Of a stretch of 16,376 nucleotides of DNA, positions 14,156 through 16,376 are shown piece after piece; positions within the stretch are counted from its first letter, which is position 1; the number at the start of each line of letters is the position of its first letter. The translations under genes and the position numbers were made by a program. This DNA is from JBDRNO01 sp043811005. GTDB taxonomy: Bacteria > Bacteroidota > Bacteroidia > NORP154. The notes under the pieces are model-generated. The model was not told the origin of the DNA. It ran no database searches and saw only the letters and a program-made list of their open reading frames with translations. The DNA lies in the NCBI GenBank assembly GCA_043811005.1, contig JBDRNO010000016.1:1-16376 (forward strand). Direction: 5' to 3'.

Positions 14156-14989
14156 GTGATAGAGATAGGAAAATACAATAAATTGAGAATTTTAAGGCAC
14201 ACAAGTGTTGGCTTGTATTTAGGAGATGAATCAGGTGAAGACGTGCTGCTTCCTAATAAATATTGCCCCGAAAGTTTTAACCTGGAGGATGAGATTGAGG
14301 TTTTTGTGTACCTTGATTATGCCGAAAGGAAAATTGCTACGAACCTGACCCCTAAGATATTTTTAAATGAGTTTTCTTTATTGAAAGTAACAGCAGTAAC
14401 AGATGTTGGAGCGTTTTTAGATTGGGGATTGGAAAAGGGCCTCATTGTTCCTTTTAACGAACAAAGACAAAAAATGGAAGAGGGAAGGTGGTATGTCGTT
14501 TATATGGATCTCGATAAAAAAACAGACAGGCTCTATGCCAGCAATAAGATAGAAAAACTTCTGCAAAATGAAGTTTTAACTATAGAGGAAGGAGAAGAGG
14601 TTGAATTGCTGGTGTTGCAAAAAACAGATATTGGCTTTTCGGTAATAGTAAACAACACGCACAAAGGGTTAATTTTTGAGAACGAAATATTCAAAGAACT
14701 CAATATCGGAGATAAATTGAATGGTTTTGTGAAGAAAATTCGTGAAGACAAAAAGATTGATATTTCGATTCACCCAATTGGGTACGATAATTTTAATGAT
14801 AGTAACAGTGAGATAGTTTATCACACATTAATGGAAAACAAGGGATTTTTGGCAATTACAGATAAAAGCTCTCCCGATGAAATTTATTCGCAGTTTGGCA
14901 TTAGTAAAAAGGCATTTAAAAAAGCAATAGGAGCTTTATACAAACAAAGAAAAGTAACAATACAGCCCAAAGGGATTAAATTGATTTAA
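14156..14989 (+). CDS. cvfB: CvfB/YitL-like S1 RNA-binding protein
   Basis: The protein has 277 residues with a GTG start that gives the family-typical opening MIEIGKYNKLRIL. It contains successive S1-like OB-fold blocks: about 1-65 (VGLYLGDESGEDVLLPNKY), about 70-130 (VTAVTDVGAFLDWGLEKGLI) and about 145-205 (GFSVIVNNTHKGLIFENEIF, then INDKL-type turns). A C-terminal winged-helix-like region follows (about 225-277; PDEIYSQFGISKKAFKKAIG, then LYKQRKVTIQPKGIKLI). This is the architecture of CvfB, a conserved RNA-binding regulator affecting virulence gene expression in staphylococci. Its role in Bacteroidota is not defined. It is cytoplasmic, with no signal peptide. It looks like a core gene in otherwise accessory surroundings and is transcribed alone. 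Confidence 0.9.
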   Translation: MIEIGKYNKLRILRHTSVGLYLGDESGEDVLLPNKYCPESFNLEDEIEVFVYLDYAERKIATNLTPKIFLNEFSLLKVTAVTDVGAFLDWGLEKGLIVPFNEQRQKMEEGRWYVVYMDLDKKTDRLYASNKIEKLLQNEVLTIEEGEEVELLVLQKTDIGFSVIVNNTHKGLIFENEIFKELNIGDKLNGFVKKIREDKKIDISIHPIGYDNFNDSNSEIVYHTLMENKGFLAITDKSSPDEIYSQFGISKKAFKKAIGALYKQRKVTIQPKGIKLI

Positions 14990-15048
14990 GCGCTTTATAT
15001 CTTTCTTATCATAGATGCGGCAGGACCAAAACAATTGTGCATTTTATT

Positions 15049-15056
15049 TACTTTTG
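15049..15056 (+). promoter_or_regulatory. Possible -7 element for the lipoprotein-TPR pair
   Basis: TACTTTTG matches TAnnTTTG in the 14990-15180 gap. It would give a leader of about 120 nt before the ATG at 15181. There is no matching -33 at normal spacing, so confidence is low. Confidence 0.35.
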
Positions 15057-15180
15057 TGCGTGGTGACAGTGACGAGCATTTAAGACCGCAACATCAGAAA
15101 CCCGCAAACCGTTAGCATTCATTGGGAAATAGAAATAATAATTTATAACATTAAGATAATTGATTTACGAATATTTATTT

Positions 15181-15789
15181 ATGAAGAAACTTGAGTTTTC
15201 CGCAACCATCCTATGCTGCTTAATAATTATTTACGGTATGGCAAGATGTAATAATGATAAAGAACCATCCGCCTTGCAGGAAAAGCAGGTACAGCTAAAT
15301 TTAAACCCAACTGATACCAGTGACAAGGTACGCAATATCATCGAAACGGCTAAATCAGCGCCCGTTGCCAAAGTTTCGGAGGTTAATGAACAGATTCCCC
15401 AAAAAATTATTGATGATTGTATTGATATTTTACAAAAATCAAATATGGTTTATGCGACTTTCGTTGGCAGGGGAGGTCTGCTGACAAAAGAAACATGGGC
15501 TTTCAATATTATTTTAAGCTCTAAAAACAGGATTGGGATTTTCAGGACACTTCTTGAAACCGGAAGCAATGCTGGTAAATCGTACGCTGTATGCGGGTTA
15601 TACCTGACATCTGCAAACGAATTTGTGGCTGCTAAAACAAAGTATATTGAGAAGGTATTTGAGATACACACAATGATTGGCTGTGTTGGATATCCTGCAT
15701 CTAACCAGGAATTTCTGACTGTTGTTGAATCAGGGTATATAACAAGGGTAATGGTTTTGAAAAAGGTAAACTTAAAATATAAATATTGA
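15181..15789 (+). CDS. Putative small lipoprotein of unknown function
   Basis: The protein has 202 residues from ATG 15181. An in-frame TTG at 15160 would add seven residues ahead of a normal signal sequence and is rejected. It begins MKKLEFSATILCCLIIIYGM, followed by ARC, with Cys23 as the likely lipidation site although the lipobox (MARC) is imperfect. The mature part has a polar linker (about 24-70), then a compact alpha/beta-looking region with WAFNIILSSKNRIGIF and GKSYAVCGLYLTSANEF. Cys residues in VCGLY and GCVGY could pair. I do not recognise the family. The stop TGA overlaps the TTG start of the next TPR gene (TTGA), so the two are probably co-translated, and the lipoprotein may work with that TPR protein. 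Confidence 0.75.
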   Translation: MKKLEFSATILCCLIIIYGMARCNNDKEPSALQEKQVQLNLNPTDTSDKVRNIIETAKSAPVAKVSEVNEQIPQKIIDDCIDILQKSNMVYATFVGRGGLLTKETWAFNIILSSKNRIGIFRTLLETGSNAGKSYAVCGLYLTSANEFVAAKTKYIEKVFEIHTMIGCVGYPASNQEFLTVVESGYITRVMVLKKVNLKYKY

Positions 15790-16376
15790 AAATTAATCTC
15801 AAGAATAAGACACTCCGGACAATTGCAGTTTACCTGGCAATTATCTTCTTCTTTTCTTTTTTATCCACCGAAGCTTTTTTATCCTCCGTAGCTTTAGCGA
15901 AGGTGGACAGCTTGAAAAAAGTAATTGAAACAGCAGACCACGCTTGCCCCGAGCCATGCCGAGGGGACTCGACAAAAGTAAAAGCCCTAAACACGCTTGC
16001 ATGGGAATTACGCATTAGTGATTTAGATACAGCCAAATTACTTACCGAACAAGCCCTCGCCATTGCAGACAAAGCAGAATACCTAAAAGGTAAAGCATCG
16101 GCATACAATACATTAAGGTCAATCAACTGGCGACAAAGTAATTATGACAAAGCAATTGAATACGCCAATAAAACACTAAAGATATATGAATCCCTCGGAG
16201 ACAAACAAGGCATGGCTTCCTCCTATAACAACATCGGGATTATTTATGATGAACAATCCGACTACCCCCTTGCCCTTGAATACTACTTTAAATCCCTTAA
16301 AATACAAGAGGAACTAGGCAATAAACAAGGCATGGCTATATCCTATAACAACATCGGGAATATTTATGCTAATCAA
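15786..16376 (+). CDS. Exported TPR protein (gene C), 3' partial
   Basis: An open frame of 197 codons runs from TTG 15786 to the window end. The first 75 bases closely match the start of the TPR gene at 2349, which supports the TTG start. Residues 1-26 form the signal segment (MKINLKNKTLRTIAVYLAII then FFFSF). A repeat-derived stretch (about 27-42), DSLKKVIETA, and the palindrome-encoded ACPEPCRG follow. TPRs run from about 65 onward, including SSYNNIGIIYDEQSDYPLAL. It most resembles module B1 of the fused gene. The coiled-coil and three-TM parts are expected beyond the window but cannot be seen. Confidence 0.85.
   Translation, partial: MKINLKNKTLRTIAVYLAIIFFFSFLSTEAFLSSVALAKVDSLKKVIETADHACPEPCRGDSTKVKALNTLAWELRISDLDTAKLLTEQALAIADKAEYLKGKASAYNTLRSINWRQSNYDKAIEYANKTLKIYESLGDKQGMASSYNNIGIIYDEQSDYPLALEYYFKSLKIQEELGNKQGMAISYNNIGNIYANQ
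15864..15907. repeat. In-frame TCCACC...GGTGGA element in gene C
   Basis: TCCACC (15864-15869) and GGTGGA (15902-15907) bracket 32 bases containing GAAGC and GCTTTAGCGAA. It encodes part of the junction after the signal segment and parallels the element at 5797-5834. Confidence 0.6.
15947..15966. repeat. Imperfect palindrome encoding ACPEPCRG in gene C
   Basis: This is the same 20-bp element and flanks (gaccacgcttg before, ggac after) as at 4143-4162 in module B1, in the same protein position. It is either inherited from a common ancestor of the two genes or exchanged between them. Confidence 0.7.

Noticed and set aside
15830..16126. Minus-strand open frame containing PRHGSGQAWSAVS and FAKATEDKKASVDKK
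   Set aside because: It is antisense to TPR gene C. These peptides are translations of interspersed repeats and are often mis-called as proteins.

Overview
The window looks like accessory DNA from an uncultured member of the Bacteroidota. The evidence is a TonB-dependent receptor with a carboxypeptidase-regulatory N-terminal domain followed by a DUF4249-type lipoprotein, AT-rich upstream regions with TAnnTTTG promoter -7 elements, few Shine-Dalgarno sites, exported TPR proteins with the FNEEKSK-coiled-coil signature common in this phylum, and a RAYT/REP remnant. No rRNA, tRNA, CRISPR array or intact transposase was seen.

Layout. (1) 1-965: the 3' part of a caspase-family (C14) peptidase gene that enters from outside the window; its first visible residues look like the last strand of an outer-membrane barrel. 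(2) 966-1381: an intergenic stretch holding the C-terminal relic of a REP-associated tyrosine transposase and three consecutive hairpins. (3) 1382-2164, minus strand: a SAM-dependent methyltransferase with its own promoter. (4) 2349-11954, plus strand: a probable operon of a TPR/coiled-coil/three-TM protein (A), a 1540-residue protein made of three such modules fused head to tail (B), a TonB-dependent receptor and a DUF4249 lipoprotein. (5) 11955-12316: a 27-bp minisatellite with no G on the plus strand, then a promoter. (6) 12317-13882: a secreted ankyrin-caspase protein closely related to the caspase at the left edge. (7) 14156-14989: a CvfB/S1-type RNA-binding protein. (8) 15181-window end: a small putative lipoprotein whose stop overlaps the TTG start of a further TPR gene (C), which runs off the right edge.

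Two themes stand out. First, a TPR + coiled coil + three-TM module occurs four times complete (A, B1, B2, B3), with a fifth copy (C) cut off before its membrane part. The membrane part is very well conserved and carries no kinase, cyclase or DNA-binding output domain, so it may be an undescribed membrane domain. In B, three copies, each with its own signal-peptide-like segment, form one open reading frame. Second, short palindromes (about 20-45 bp) sit in frame inside these TPR genes and between genes, next to a RAYT relic. They add about 10-11 residues at TPR loops and signal-peptide junctions, and one appears to supply a start codon.

How the genes cooperate is inference. Both caspases appear to be exported and the TPR modules face the periplasm, so the window could encode an envelope sensing or proteolysis system. 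The receptor and DUF4249 pair is a normal Bacteroidota uptake arrangement, but its placement behind the fused TPR gene is unusual.
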